The translations under genes and the position numbers were made by a program. DNA of 64,000 nt from positions 12,284,862 to 12,348,861 of the forward strand of contig NC_057918.1 of NCBI RefSeq assembly GCF_018873765.1, read 5' to 3'. Position 1 is the stretch's first letter, and every line of letters begins with the position of its first letter. Under the pieces are notes generated by a model that was not told the DNA's origin, searched no databases, and was given only the letters and a program-made list of their open reading frames with translations. This document shows, piece after piece, positions 22,336 to 35,059 of the stretch. Source of the DNA: Telopea speciosissima (lineage: Eukaryota; Streptophyta; Magnoliopsida; Proteales; Proteaceae).

Positions 22336-23619
22336 GGTTAAATACGCATACCCCTAAAATGGACTCAATATTCTTCATGTACCCCTAAGATTTTCACAAT
22401 TTCACATCCATCCGTTTAAAATTCTACCGTACACCCCCTGCAAAACCATTTAAGTTCACACCTCTACGTACACCCCCTGTAAAACCATTCACACCGTTAA
22501 TTTTAACCGTTAAATTCTAACGTGAAGAAGGTAATGAACAATTTACCCTTTGTAAGGCTAGATTATCAAAATACCCATAAGTTAAAAAACAAAAACGACA
22601 AAATCTTTCAAAAATCAAAATTCCCGAATCAACCTTTCAGAATGCACCTGATGCAGAATCAAGGTTTCAGTACAAAGTACGCTGGCAGGAGGAAAACCAG
22701 GCCAGAATAATGGCCTATGGTTCACATTGGTTATATTGGGACCGTCGGAGGTGAAATGGGCATGGAAAAGAATGGTCAGGGAGGAAGGACTGGTCTTGAG
22801 AACCTTGGTCCACTGCACTGCTCTTCTTGCTGGCATCAGGAGCAGGTTCTGGAGTGGGACCAGCTGCGGCGGAAACGTTGTCAGTGTTGCCTACGAGAGC
22901 ATCGACGGAGGAGTTGGTGGAGCTGTCGGTGGGAGACAATGCACCTGCTTCGGTGTCTGAGGTAGAGACAGATGAGGATGACGAGGTGGGGATGGCGGCG
23001 GAACCACCTTTAGAAGGAGACGAAGCAGAAGCAGATGGGGTTGAGGCATGTGAGGGAGCAATGGTGGGAGACTTGGCAGGTGGCCCAAATCATTTGGTTT
23101 ATTGAAACCTATATTGTTTGGTTTGAAAGTAGAACACCTAATCGATGCTTGACGAAACCAAAAGAGGGGCCAAATTGCTACTTCATCATTTCAGCTTGAA
23201 TCTGAATCCATTGAAGCGGATTTTTGTGGGTTTAATGGTAAGCTCTATCTGATTTTTTTTTCCCTACACCCTACACTCTTCTTCTCCTTTCTTAACCGAA
23301 ATCGATTGCAGCTGCCGCTAATAAGTCTCCAATTAAGGGAATTGAGATATATGGATTTTGTGAGAGGGTGGATGTTTTTTGAAGAAATGATTTAGGAAAG
23401 ATGAGTTGCAAGTCTTTTTAAATCCTAAACGATTTGAAGAAGATGAGGGCATTTGGATCAATTGAAACAGAATTTTAACATTTTCTCACCATTTAACTGA
23501 ATACGTTTTTTGTTACTTAGTTTGTAAACTAACCTCAGGGGAAGAACGTGCAATTTTCCAAACTTTACGGGTAAAATTATAATTAAATCAAACTTCGGGA
23601 AGTATGTGAAATTTACCCT
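22336..23619. mobile_element. probable Mutator-like element M3, degraded ends
   Basis: The left end (GGTTAAATACGCATACCCCT) and the reverse complement of the right end (GGGTAAATTTCACATACTTC) are only loosely similar, so this is an old or diverged pair. The left end resembles the left end of M4 (62,740). The interior has a GC-rich block out of character with its flanks. There is no transposase. Boundaries are approximate and no target duplication was found. Confidence 0.4.
22715..23098 (-). pseudogene. captured fragment resembling an arabinogalactan protein
   Basis: One minus-strand frame is continuous from about 23,098 to 22,715 and rich in Pro, Ala, Ser and Thr: it includes GPPAKSPTIAPSHASTPSAS, a Ser run, and GPTPEPAPDASKK. 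Scattered Ala-Pro/Ser-Pro/Thr-Pro pairs are the composition of arabinogalactan-protein backbones or related cell-wall proteins. No signal peptide or GPI tail is visible, so at most an internal part is present. It lies inside M3, consistent with transduplication. An equally simple alternative is a low-complexity frame of no meaning. Confidence 0.35.
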
Positions 23620-23955
23620 CATTTTTTTAATGTAATTAAAACTACAAAAAACCTTTGGAATACATGCCTGCGGAACACAGTGGGGTTTGACAACGTTCCC
23701 AAGTTCACTCCGCAATGTTCCATATAACGTTGCTAAACCAGACCTGTGTCTATGTAGTAGTTTAATAATTGAACAGAGGCACAGAACAGTTCGTAAAATC
23801 ATAGAACCACATCCCCACATCTAATACCAATTTCACCGTATGAATTTTCTTTCATTGCACATTGACTACATAGACAGTCATTCTCCGTGTGTTTCGACAT
23901 AAAATTTTATTTGGAAAATTTTTTATACATAAAATTATTCAACATATAAATTTTT

Positions 23956-24375
23956 AGGAAAATTACATGATTAGCTATTTTTGGATTTTTATTTATAAAA
24001 CTATCCACTTTATGTTTGAGTTAACAAAGATAGACAAAAACAAGTTAAGGTTTACAAAACTGGACAAAATAGTGTCTCTCCCTCCCACACTTACTTTTTA
24101 GACATTTTTATCCCTGTCATTGCCTTTTCGCCCAGGCATCCTCTGTTCCCCGCAACCCTACCCTTGTCCCGCCACCGCCATTCTCTCGCTATCCCAAGTA
24201 ATAGAGGAAAAAAAAAGAGATTTTTCGAGAGGAAACGTCGAGGAAGGACGGAGAGTCACTGTTTTGTCTAGTTTTGTAAAACTAAACTTGTTTTTGTCTA
24301 TTTTTGTTAGCTCAAACATAGGGTGGACAGTTTTGTAAATGAAAACAAAAAAATAGCTAATCATGTAATTTTCTC
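23956..24375. mobile_element. non-autonomous Mutator-like element M5, intact ends
   Basis: About 115-bp terminal inverted repeats (from GGAAAATTACATGATTAGC on the left to its inverse ending at 24,374) flank a 165-bp core. A perfect 9-bp word TAAATTTTT occurs on both sides (23,947-23,955 and 24,376-24,384), the target duplication expected of a Mutator-superfamily insertion. It has no protein-coding capacity. The arms differ at roughly one base in eight, so it is not very recent. It lies 28 bp from the left end of M2. Confidence 0.85.
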
Positions 24376-24402
24376 TAAATTTTTTTCATACATAAGTTTT
24401 AA

Positions 24403-26216
24403 GGCAAATTTCACAGACACCCCTCTAGACACCCCTCTAAGTATTTAATATGTCACGGACTAACCAAACTTGATCAAAATGACAATCTTCCCCCTGATGT
24501 TAAGCACAGTTAGTACCCAAAAAGGTGAAATATGCATTTTACCCCTTAGTTATTTAAATAAAAAACCTGTACATGTGAACTGGATGCTTGGGCGACCATC
24601 ACCTGCTCCGGCTCCGACGACCATTACCAGTGGCATCTCCCTATCCCTTTCCTTCCCCGTCTCTGACACCCCTCCCCCTCCTCTGCTCAGACTCTCCCTC
24701 TCCCTTTTGGCCTTCCCCGACTTCCCAGTCTGTCCTTCACCATTTTCCAAAATTCAAATACTTTCTTCTCATGGTTCGATTTAACATCATATTCATCTTT
24801 GTCGGTTACAACAACCAAAGATTCAGGGACACGGCTGACGGCTCGTTCTCTTTCAAATCGGCTTGGCTTGCCTCTTGAGAATCAGGAATCACAGTAGATT
24901 GGCACAAGCTCATTTGGTTCTCTACTACCCAGCCCAGATTTTCTTTCAGTGCGTGGATTGCATTCCATGGAAGACTCTTAACGCGGAGTAGACTGGCCTC
25001 CTGGGGTGTAATCACAAACACCACCTGCCTTCTATGCCACAATGCCCCAGAAACCATGGATCACTTATTTTTTCAATGCCCTTTCTCAGCAACGGTTTGG
25101 AAGGGTGTTCTTCATCTCAATGGTTACATTAGAGAGCCCCTAGAATCTTGGCATGAAGAAATTTCATGACTGACTCACCACTTCAAACGTGACACACTTC
25201 TTAACAAGGTGAGGCGTTTTAGCTTGGTTTCCACCATCTACCGACTATGGAACGAACGAAACTACAGGGCCTTCAAGCAGCAGAACAACGCCGCCAAATT
25301 GAGGATTCGTAATTGTGCAAGAATTATGCAGTTGCATTCGGGTTTTAAATTGTAGATCCGAAATAATATTACTTGCCCCAAATTGAGGATCGACGAGCTT
25401 ATTACTTGCCTAAAATTGACGATCCTCTTCCGCCTGGGTCTGCTGGGTCATAGTGGAGGTTCCTCTCGAGAACCCGTTAGGATATCACTTACCCCCAAAA
25501 AAAAAAAAAAGAGTGTAGAAGATCAAATCCCTAAAAGTGATGCCAAGAGACTGGAGAGATTCCTCAGGAGAAGACTCGGGAATCTCATCTTTCCGGTTGA
25601 GAGGGTTTCAGGAAGAGAAGAAATCTTCTCAGCAACAGTGTTCTTTAGGTCTTGCAGAGAACATGGAGATGGCATCTCAATCTTCAAAGTCTCCTTCAAA
25701 TCTAAAGCTCTCACTCTCAATTTCATTGTGCTTTTGATCACTAACCCTTTATGCTCTCTACCGAACGAAAATTTGATGGAAGGTAAACTTCGCAGACATG
25801 AAACTCCACGGTGAAGCCTCAAACAGAGAAATCAATAACCGACTGATGGCCCATGAAGTAGAGCACAACCCACTGAACATCGAACATCAGGTATGAGTTT
25901 ACAGCAAGTGGAGGGAGGGAGGGTGCCTAATAGTCACCTCCCCATGAGTTGCAAATCTCCAACGATGAAAAGAATGGTTTATATTTGGGGTTTTACCCTT
26001 AAAAGGTATTATAGTGAGTTCACCATGACATAAGCATAATTTTGCCATTATAAAAGAAGTAACAACTTAACTGCATAGACTTAATGGAGTATAGTCTTAA
26101 TGGAGTTGACTAAGTTGAAATAAAAACATAAAATAAGGGTAATCTGTGCTATTTTTCCAAAGTTTGGTATGTCTTATATTTCATATACTTAAAGGGGGTG
26201 TCCATGAAAATTTCCC
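24403..26216. mobile_element. Mutator-like element M2 (Pack-MULE-like)
   Basis: The left end GGCAAATTTCACAGACACCC and the inverted right end GGGAAATTTTCATGGACACC open imperfect inverted repeats of about 70-80 bp. Flanking AT-rich words (GTTTTAA / ATTTTAA) are only approximately duplicated. The interior shares two blocks with M1 (24,585-24,685 with 14,605-14,705, and 25,553-25,660 with 14,985-15,095), so both derive from one chimeric ancestor. It also contains a LINE fragment absent from M1. Confidence 0.7.
24832..25345 (+). mobile_element. LINE fragment: reverse-transcriptase zinc-binding domain
   Basis: The plus strand encodes the zf-RVT domain found at the C-terminus of plant L1-type LINEs: GSFSFKSAWLAS, WHKLIWF, FSAWIAFHGRLLTRSRLASW, then C-x2-C-x8-H-x4-C with HLFFQC, and later IYRLWNERNYRAF. 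At least two in-frame stops interrupt it. It begins near the shared M1/M2 block and ends before it, so it was captured or inserted within M2. Confidence 0.75.
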
Positions 26217-29060
26217 TATTTTAATAGAAGATTATCTAGATAAACTTGACACCGAAACAAACGGACCACAAAGCTATTGTTTAAGAGCAAATGATGAAAC
26301 CGATTTAATTGACATTTACAATTTATACCTAAACTTCATTGTGGAGATCAAGTTTGTCCAATAAAAAGGGCAAAGAAAAGGTGCATATAAACTTGCAAAT
26401 ACATTTTTTGTTAACTTTCTCGACAAGTTCAAGTTCATAAAAAAAATTCCTTTCTGCAACGCCGAGGTGCAACGAACATCTTGTGGCCCAGCATTTTAGC
26501 TTGCCACGTGGACAAGCTCCCATTTAGAAGACGTTGATTAGGCTGGAAATCAGAATTTCAAAATTAAAAAATCCTGGTCCATCGCATGTGCACCACCACG
26601 CTCAACTGTGCTTCATCAATCCACGCCGCCCACATGGGGGGCTCTGGTGTCGCGCCACAAGATGTCCAGCGCACCCCTGCGCTGCAGAGGAGCCCGATCC
26701 TTCCCTCATCTATCCCTGGCCCAAGAGCCAAAAACTCCAAACCCTGGTTCCTCAAGGCTATCTTCAGCCGTATGAATCCAAGTATCTGAATAACCCTCAG
26801 AATCCATTGTCCCAAAAACCAGTACTCCACAAGATGTCTCGGATCGTCTAAAACCAGATTATCAACTAACACTTTCCCAGCACAATTATGTGAATGCAAT
26901 CCAGCATCAACCAATGCCAGTCTTTCATGTTCTTTTTGCCTCTATTGGACAAGTGGACTCCACTAGCAATCCCACACCATGACACTTTGACAAGTACAAA
27001 TCCTTTCAGAATATGAACCAAATATGCCACCCATTGGAAATCAACATCACCAGCATTCTCTAGCAACATATACCACAAGATAAAAATCACATCAACTTTC
27101 CCTCAGTTCGCATTCATTGTTTAAACGTTCATCATTTGAATAGCGATCTCATCAGAACTGTCTGATATGAATTGCTGTGCCAGTGACCAATAAGAGCACA
27201 TACAAACCAGCACAGTAACATAATTAACTTTCTATCTTATAAGCTCCCGTCCAAACTCTTTCTAGGTCACTAAAAAAGACCAACCTCCAATACTTTAGTC
27301 AGAGGACTACTGTTGGGATGTTTGCTCCCAACCCATGAAAGGTAACTCATGTATACCAACCTGTATAGTCTAGCAAAAGAAAGAAATATTCATATGAAAC
27401 ATAGCTCACTGTTGAAAAATTAATGAAAACAAAATGACCCTTCAAAAAGAGAGAGAGAACAGAGGTCATTTAGTTAAAAGGTGGGGAAAAGAAATTCAAG
27501 GCAGTGGGAGGTTCCTAAACTTGGGCATAACACTAAGATTGTTGCTTCCTCAGTTCAAACAAATAAAAAAATTAAAACAAATTTAAAAGATAAAAACAAA
27601 CAGCAACAATAGGACCACACTGGGAAAAAAAGAGACCCAAAAGTGAACATATCAATGACAAGCATAAACACAACAGTTGCTGTAAACTTAAACTAGCTTG
27701 CAACTTACGCAACACCAATGTAATAGAAATTAAAAGGGAAAAAGATCCCTGCCAGGCTGGGTGCAGCCTGCACCCAGAAACAGGATAGTGCAAAATAAAC
27801 CCTCCAAATGAAAAAAATCCCATCCCCGTTGATTCCACTGTGCATGCTCCCATTGGCCCCTGCACTTGTGCAGGAGCCATGTAACCTGGCAGCGATCTTC
27901 TGCCCAAAATAAAAAATAATAATTACCAGATTAAAATGAGCCTAGTCTTTGAATTACTTACCTGCTCTTATGCAGAAGATGCAACACTCCTAAAACCTGC
28001 CAAATTAATTGCATCAAAGGCTTAAATTGCATCTGATCAAGGTGACAAATTAACATGAACATGCTGGGAATATACCCCTACCACATGAAATGTCTGCACC
28101 TCTAACACACCCTAATGATCTGCCAACAGCTCACATGTCCAAAAGTCAGAACAGATATCACAAAGATATCCAACCTACTCTTTGGGCCGTTCTGGAGTTC
28201 CTCAATCATTGTGGTCTTGACATCAGACCATAGCCTCCAAACAATGACCTGAACATGCACCACGACGCCAACACACACCTTTTTAACCAATTTGTGGCTT
28301 CATAACCTGCTTCTTGTGTAGTAAACTCCCAACCAGTTCATTAACTACCAGATATTGAGAAATGGCATTTCAAAAATAGTTACCACATCTAAACAAACAC
28401 ATGTGAGTGGTTGCTGAGCACTTCTTGGAGGAAGTTATGAAAAATAAGAATGTTCAGGGGACTGGGTAACTGCAGGCAATCACATTTCTGTGGGTCCCCA
28501 GCATGCACATACTGGTGTACAGAACAGAAACCACATCTACTGAATAAAAGGAATTAAATATATATGGGAAAAATTAAAAAGAAATATTTGCTGAGTGGAA
28601 TGCATAAAAATTAATCACTAACATTACTGCCTGCATCAAATAAAATAAAATGATGGTTCCACCATAAACCAGTCTGACCTACTACCTACAGTTTTCTAGG
28701 CTCTAATAGACAAATATACCCATCCCATCCAACCTATATCCCAATACTTGACAGGAAGAAAAAACTAACTCATACAGCTGAGATCTAATTTGAAATTAAA
28801 ACCAATAACCGAACAGAACCACCAAGAAGGAGATACTCATGGACCACACCAAGTAAAGTTTTACAGAGTCGTCAAAATAGTTGCTGCAACCTGTAAGGCT
28901 TGCTGGTTACATAGGCACTTGGGAAGAGCACAGTATTTTAGATCAGTAAAATGTGGTGTCAAGGCAGCAAAAGGATTGAACAGTAGTAATTAACATTCTC
29001 CGGATAAAGTTGGTCCTCCTAAACAAAGCTTCATAGGTGGGCCATTGGTTTCTCAAATCC
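26217..29060. other. intergenic, 3' side of the KH gene
   Basis: No gene I can support. Overlapping frames on both strands at 26,534-26,914 lie in a GC-richer block and look like another captured or decayed sequence with no recognisable motif. One MITE is listed separately (27,736). Part of 29,060-29,150 may be a 3' untranslated exon of the KH gene. Confidence 0.4.
27736..27906. mobile_element. MITE, family 3 (GATC-CTGCCAGG ends)
   Basis: The left end GGGAAAAAGATCCCTGCCAGG and the inverse of the right end GGGCAGAAGATCGCTGCCAGG match at most positions. The element is about 171 bp and non-coding. A diverged relative may occupy 55,560-55,720. Confidence 0.6.
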
Positions 29061-29616
29061 TGTTCATCTGGTCTTCTGGTCTAGGCTGGAGGCTTCATCA
29101 AAGAGGCAGTAGGCTGGCTTCAGGCTTCATAGATCTCAAGCTGTTTTAATGGGAAGAGAAGGCAAAAAAGGTAAAACAGGAGCATTAGAAACCTAAATAT
29201 AGGACGGCTGGCTGGGTTAAGATAGCAAATTCATGTATAGTATCATATCACTAGCATATAACAAAGCAACTTGACATTAATCCGAAGGATAGAAACATTA
29301 AAAGAGTCAATGATCTACCTGCAGGTCCTAATCATCGAGGACACCTAATAACCATGATGTTTCCCATGGGAAACGGGGTTCGTACCAGATAACCTGGTAA
29401 CAAAAGCTTAAAATCAGGGTCCACATGCATATGAAAAATCTTTAAAAAAAATTGAAAATAAATGACATTTTACCCTTATTACAGATAGAAACAACAGGAA
29501 TATTCACCCATTAAATGATGGGGAAAAAAAATGAAGTATAAAAGATGTCTCCAAAAGAGGTACAAATTAAAGCAAAACACCTCAGTAAAGGCTGCTAAGA
29601 AAGGGAGAAGAACTTC

Positions 29617-32393
29617 TTACCCCGCACTACCAGAACGGACTGAAGAGTAACCACCGTATGCTCCATAAGCCCCAGCACCACTCTGCAGAAAACAGAAATA
29701 TAAGAATGCAGAAGAATATATATATATATAAGGCAGAAAGCAAGCACGCAAGCTTGAGCAGGGAAGATATGATATATTAGTTAATTGGTTATCAGTTAAT
29801 TCTAAAGCAAATCACGATGCCCATAGGCAGACATAAATAACTAAAACAGCATAAGATAAATTTTGAGACAACCACATAGCCACCAATATGATCAATGCAG
29901 AAAGGAAAACAAGAGACGAGATACAACATGCAAACAGCATCGATATGGAAACAATACCTGTGATCCACTATAACTTCCATATGCATCACTAACATCACCA
30001 TAACCCGTTGAGTAGGAGTGTCCACGTCCATGTGATTTACTGTCCCTACTGCCATATTTTGAACCATCTGTAATATCTGCAGACATTGGAAGGTAGGAAA
30101 GAGCTGGTGGAAATGCAGATAATGCACCCTCCCTCTCAAAAAAATTGGCCTTCAACCGTGTGGTCACTTGAATTAAAGCATTCCTTGCAACATCATGGTC
30201 TCCAGTGATCTGGACAATGATACAAATACAATATGTTGCCCTTAGATATAAATAAAAAATACGAAGATGGCCCCACAAGGAATACAAAGAATGTAATATA
30301 CATATATCAAATACAATTTCAATTATTGCCCTACCTGCACCATCTCATCATCTTCAGATGCCACTTTTGGAAGGTTTTCCTTCGAAAGTATGCGAATGTT
30401 TGCTTTTGTGAGTCTCCTCATCTCAGATATGATAGATCCACCTTTACCAATAAGGCAACCAATACGTGAGACAGGCACAAGCAGACGGGTCATGATCAAG
30501 GAATCTGAATCCTTATCAGATTTTTCACCACATCTTGGTTGCAAGCGCACTGCAGCATCAATAGTTGGAGAGATGGGATCTTCAAAAAACTGGAAAACAA
30601 GAGAGTAAAATACCATAAAAACCATGCATCTTAAACCCTTAGTTATTTGCCCTTGCAAAATCCACAAACAGCTAAAGATGCTCACCTCTTTTGCTGAGAT
30701 TGTAATAATGCAATCGTCTTCCTCAGCAGCTGAACTATCAACTTTAATAAATGCCCTAGATTCCTGCCTGATTTGCTTAATAATGGAACCACCCTTTCCA
30801 ATAACTCCTCCAATATTTCCAGTTGGGCAGAGCATACGCAGAGAGAATTCCTTGGCTGAGGCTTCATCTCTTGGAGCAGGATAAAAAGCATGGGGCCACT
30901 CACTTCCCGTGTCACCCCTATATCCACCATAAGGACCCATCAATGGAGCTAAACCAACAATAGGTGCACCACTATTTGAACCCATGAACGTGCCACCTGA
31001 TTGATACATGTTGGATGTGGAAGATGCAAGCAGATGCTGAGATGGAGAAGGATTATCATGAAGGCGAGACGACAATAAATGGAGAGCCTTCATCACAACA
31101 GTGGCTTCCCCAGTTATCTGACACCAAAAACATTTTAAGCAAAGTCACAACACTAGCAAGGTGAATTTAGTTGATATGATGCTTAAAGTGAGCCATATAA
31201 ACATCAAAGCACCAAAGTTTGATTCAGTCAGTCATAGATTTGAACACAAGTTGTTCTCTCTTTCTCATCTCCCCCCCCCCCCCCAACCAAACAAATACCC
31301 CTGGACCAATCGAACACATGCACATGACTATAACATAAAACCTGCGCTTCAAGAAGGAATTTCTAAATTCAACTATCTAATCAGTAAGTATTTTGCAGTG
31401 ATCATGAATTCATACTCTCCTAGCTAGCCCACTCCCCCGCCCCCAATAACTCAACAGCAGAAAACATTAATATAGGAAGTTGAATAACAATGGTACTAAT
31501 AATGATAAAAATTAGTAGTATTGCTGGAAGCAGCAAAAGCAAAACTGTCTGTCCACTCGTAATTTTACTATGCTCACAAAATTAACATCAAGCAGTTGCC
31601 TCAATTCATGTAAGATACTCAAGAATCAAAAGACCCGAAGCCATAAAATAGCCATCATGACAACAAAATTTAACTTGTTACAAACTTTTCATCCATTTGT
31701 ATATGACAAGAATAATAGGTGAAATATGTAGACAACATGGGGTTTAAGCAACATCGTGCATAAATAATGCATTCAAAACACTACAGATATGTATATTGTA
31801 TAAAATAAATAAAAACATTTTACCTGGAGAAGTTCATCAGTACTAAGAGCACAGGGAGGCAGATATTCATTCTTTAATATGCGAATCTGACCACCAGTTT
31901 CACTGCGTATACTTTGGATTATCTGCCCACCCTTACCAATAACACACCCAATTTGATCTGATGGCACAAGCATCCGAACAGAAATTTGCTGAGCCCCTTC
32001 ATCATCTTCTTCACCCGGTACCTCATCAGCAACAAGCCTGTCATGCACCTTAAAAAGAGCATCTTGTGCTGGGCAAAGTAACGGTTCAACAGCATTGGTT
32101 TCACCGTTTGAACTAAATATAGTGATGACACGCTCTTCACACCCTGGCATGCTCTCCCCAATCTTAATCTTAGATCGACTTTCTGCCCTTAATTGCTTCA
32201 CAATCTCACCTCCCCTGCCAATGATACTTCCAATCTTTCTTCCAGGACAAAGATAACGGTATACAGTATCTTCTGGTCCAGGAGCATACTGACCTCTATC
32301 ATCACCAGGGTTTCGTCTCTTACTCCCATTATTTTCTCCATAGTCAGCTTGTGAATGGGACCGTTTCCCATAGTTACTCTTCTGGCCAGCCAT
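29617..32393 (-). CDS. KH-domain RNA-binding protein, five coding exons
   Basis: Binds single-stranded RNA through KH domains; relatives (HEN4/RCF3-type, PCBP-like) act in nuclear pre-mRNA processing. Exons by GT/AG sites, all phase 0: 31,824-32,393; 30,686-31,117; 30,335-30,589; 29,958-30,209; 29,617-29,682. The product is 524 residues. Four KH domains each keep the GxxG loop: KH1 about 44-120 (GRGG 59-62), KH2 137-200 (GKGG 153-156), KH3 280-350 (GKGG 297-300), KH4 367-440 (GKGG 382-385). The N-terminus is charged and hydrophilic, the C-terminus Gly/Tyr/Ser-rich. The start is the first ATG after an in-frame-clear leader; an acceptor at 32,436 suggests a 5'-UTR intron whose upstream donor may be near 33,676. 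The final exon's GGGGTAAGA could also be a donor to an exon near 29,130, giving another short tail. The closest relative I recall is Arabidopsis At5g15270. Confidence 0.92.
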
Positions 32394-33874
32394 TTCAAGA
32401 AAAATAGGCCAGATGTCAAATTCCCAGGAAAATCACTGCCATTGAGAAACAACACATAAGGATCCAGAATTGTAGAATTTTAAGCCTTTTAATCAGAAGT
32501 CCAAAATGTAAGAAAAGATGATAGGACATTAGTACTACTTGGGAAATGAAAACCAAGTACCATCTGAAGATAAAATAAGACAATTTTACAAATACAGGTC
32601 AATCTTCAAAAGAATGATTTCAGGCTGTAAAATGGGGGCTAGTTGCTTTTCTTGTTCTAAAAAAATTGTCACAAGAATTTTTTAGTCAAATCTACCCATC
32701 CTACTATTATGAACTTTAGCTTCCTCCTACATTTCAATAATGAGATGCGGGCCTGCTCACAAAATATTTTTTTCTTTAAGGCCCTTCAACACATCATCAT
32801 GTTGCATCAGGACAGTAACTGTGGATGGTTGATAACTAGTTCAAAAGAAGATACTGCAAGGAACATCATTATAATTGAGGTTCATGGAGCATATTAAACT
32901 GTGACTATGTAAGTTCCAATAGATACTAAAGTGTTAACAACAGTCAACTAATGGCTAATACTGTGATGAAAACAGAAACGTTGAGGATACCAGATGTAAG
33001 TATCTAAGTATTGCCTTGATAAATAGCTATTCACAAGAACATCATGGATACCATAAATCAAACCAACAGGGGAAACTGTACACCACCATACAGTTTAATC
33101 TTTCCGTATCAAGAATCAAATACATTGCCAGTATGACACAAATCATCAATCGCATAGGAAACCACTGACTGGTTATTATTTCACAGAACAATGTAAAGCC
33201 TACACTAGATACTCAAACTGCCGATTGGCTTTATAAAGATGAGAATTGGTACGTCACTAAGCTGCGGGATTTTATAAATTCGATTATTGACAACATTGTT
33301 TTGTTTCCTTTTCCTTTTTTTTTTATTTTTTTTATTTTTCTTCTTTTCATGAGGGACGCAGCTTACCTCAACTATTCCTTACGAAATTCGAATAAGTAAG
33401 AGATCCATCAAACAAGTGGATAAATTCCTTTATTGCATTGATTCTCAAACTAGAACACCAGTTTCCAAATAAAAGTTTACATTCTTTAACACAAACAAAT
33501 TAATATAACCGATCTTAATACACAAAAACTCAAGTAGGCTAAGAAAATATTACAGGATACACAATGCTAATGGAGAAACATGAACATCAACAATTTCCAG
33601 GTGTAACGCATACAAGAAGCAGCAACCACGGGAAGAAGCATAACAACACCCCCCCCAAACCCCCAAACCAACCTGAAGCCGAAGCTTTTGAGGTCGTGAA
33701 GACTTGAAGATTTGATATAAAAATTAAAAAAACCGACCGTTCAAACCAAATTCTTGACCTGACTAAGAGAAACTCGAACAGATCCGCAGGGCTTAAATCG
33801 GAAAACACGACGATACAATGATATAAACTGGAGAAGCACGCATGACAAGAGAAACAAAGTTATACCTTGAAAGA

Positions 33875-34183
33875 TCAAATAAGATAAAAACCTCTAAATC
33901 GATAGCTCTGAAGATCTAAGAGACAAAGAGTTCTTCCCTCCTCCAGATGCGGGAGAACAAATAACCGACTCTTTGCAATTGATTGTACAATGTATTGAAT
34001 ACCATGAATAGTCACTTTTCGTTTTGGTTCTAGGGTTTTGCCGGCGCAGCAAATTTCCAAATCGTCGCAGTGTGAAATGACTGAAACCACCCCTTTTCTG
34101 GGCTTAATGTTTTTTGGCCCTTTTACCAACTCGTTTTGGTTCTCGGCGGCAGCGATGGGCTGGTTTTCATCGCTGTCGTCCAT
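33875..34183 (-). CDS. 102-codon ORF upstream of the KH gene, unrecognised
   Basis: I do not recognise the product. The start has a strong plant context (CAAAATGG). The N-terminal half is acidic and Asn/Gln-rich (MDDSDENQPIAAAENQNELV), followed by a basic stretch and two cysteines (EICCAGK). There is no membrane segment or known domain. A GT donor follows the stop by a few bases (33,871). It may be a small independent gene, a first exon, or an upstream ORF in a long 5' leader of the KH gene, which is transcribed in the same direction 1.5 kb downstream. Confidence 0.35.
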   Translation of the reverse strand: MDDSDENQPIAAAENQNELVKGPKNIKPRKGVVSVISHCDDLEICCAGKTLEPKRKVTIHGIQYIVQSIAKSRLFVLPHLEEGRTLCLLDLQSYRFRGFYLI

Positions 34184-34256
34184 TTTGCCCTTGCTAGCTA
34201 TTTTCTTTGAGCTCCGATTGTTTTGGCGTAAAATATTACTTCAACTTATATGTTGA

Positions 34257-34870
34257 ATTTTTTTTTAGTGTTTGTTTTCATAAAAAAAAAATCATTGGAA
34301 CACTTTTTCATAATTTAAATTTTACAATCCCTTTTTTTTTTTAAGTAAAAATCTTCTCAAGTAAAATTTTATGTCAAAACAAACGGAGCCTTGATGAAAT
34401 TGATAAACAGATTTATAATTTATTACATCTACTAGTACTAGAATTTTTCCCCAAAATTAGCTATTGCTCATGAGTTTAAAAAAAAAATACATGATGGAAC
34501 TTCCTCAGATACCCCAACACTTCATCTTCTCTCTCCATTTTATATTCTTTTCCTTTTTTTATTTTTATTTAATTCATTCATTTTTAACCATATATGTGGG
34601 ACCCACCACCATCTCCTCTTCCTCCCCTCCTCCTATTCCTTGTTTCACACTAACAAAAAAAAAAAAATGAAGATCAAACTTAAACTATGGATCTACAGAA
34701 AAAAGAAAGAAAAAAAAAACTTAAACTATGGATAATTCAAAAGAGGGTTGCAGAAATCCTCTGATCATTCTGATTAAAATCTGTTAATTCGTTTCTAATT
34801 CCTCAAACCGTGCTTTTAAGTAGTAGACAATGTTTACCATTGAACTAAGTCTGTTTGAATTAGAAACACT
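34257..34870. other. AT-rich spacer
   Basis: Poly(A)/poly(T) runs and a short repeated phrase, TTAAACTATGGAT, at about 34,680 and 34,720. No gene seen. Confidence 0.45.
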
Positions 34871-35041
34871 AGAAAATTATCTCCTCCAATTTCCTGCCCT
34901 GCCCAGTTACCTAGTTCCTCTAATAAGGGAGGGTGGACCCCACTCAGGCAGAGTGTTTCGGACAAGGATAGGGTGGTCATTGCGCCCCCCCCCCGCGCGC
35001 CCTTTGTTAGTGGGATTGGGAACTAGAGGGGATAAAGATCC
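34871..35041. mobile_element. MITE, family 2
   Basis: AGAAAATTATCTCCTCCAAT on the left and GGAACTAGAGGGGATAAAGA on the right form inverted ends. It includes a C-rich run at 34,985-35,000. Second member of the family at 5,883. Confidence 0.6.
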
Positions 35042-35059
35042 TACAAACACCAAAAAAAA

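Noticed and set aside
27572-27907. 111-codon minus-strand ORF
   Set aside because: Largely overlaps a MITE and has no motif.
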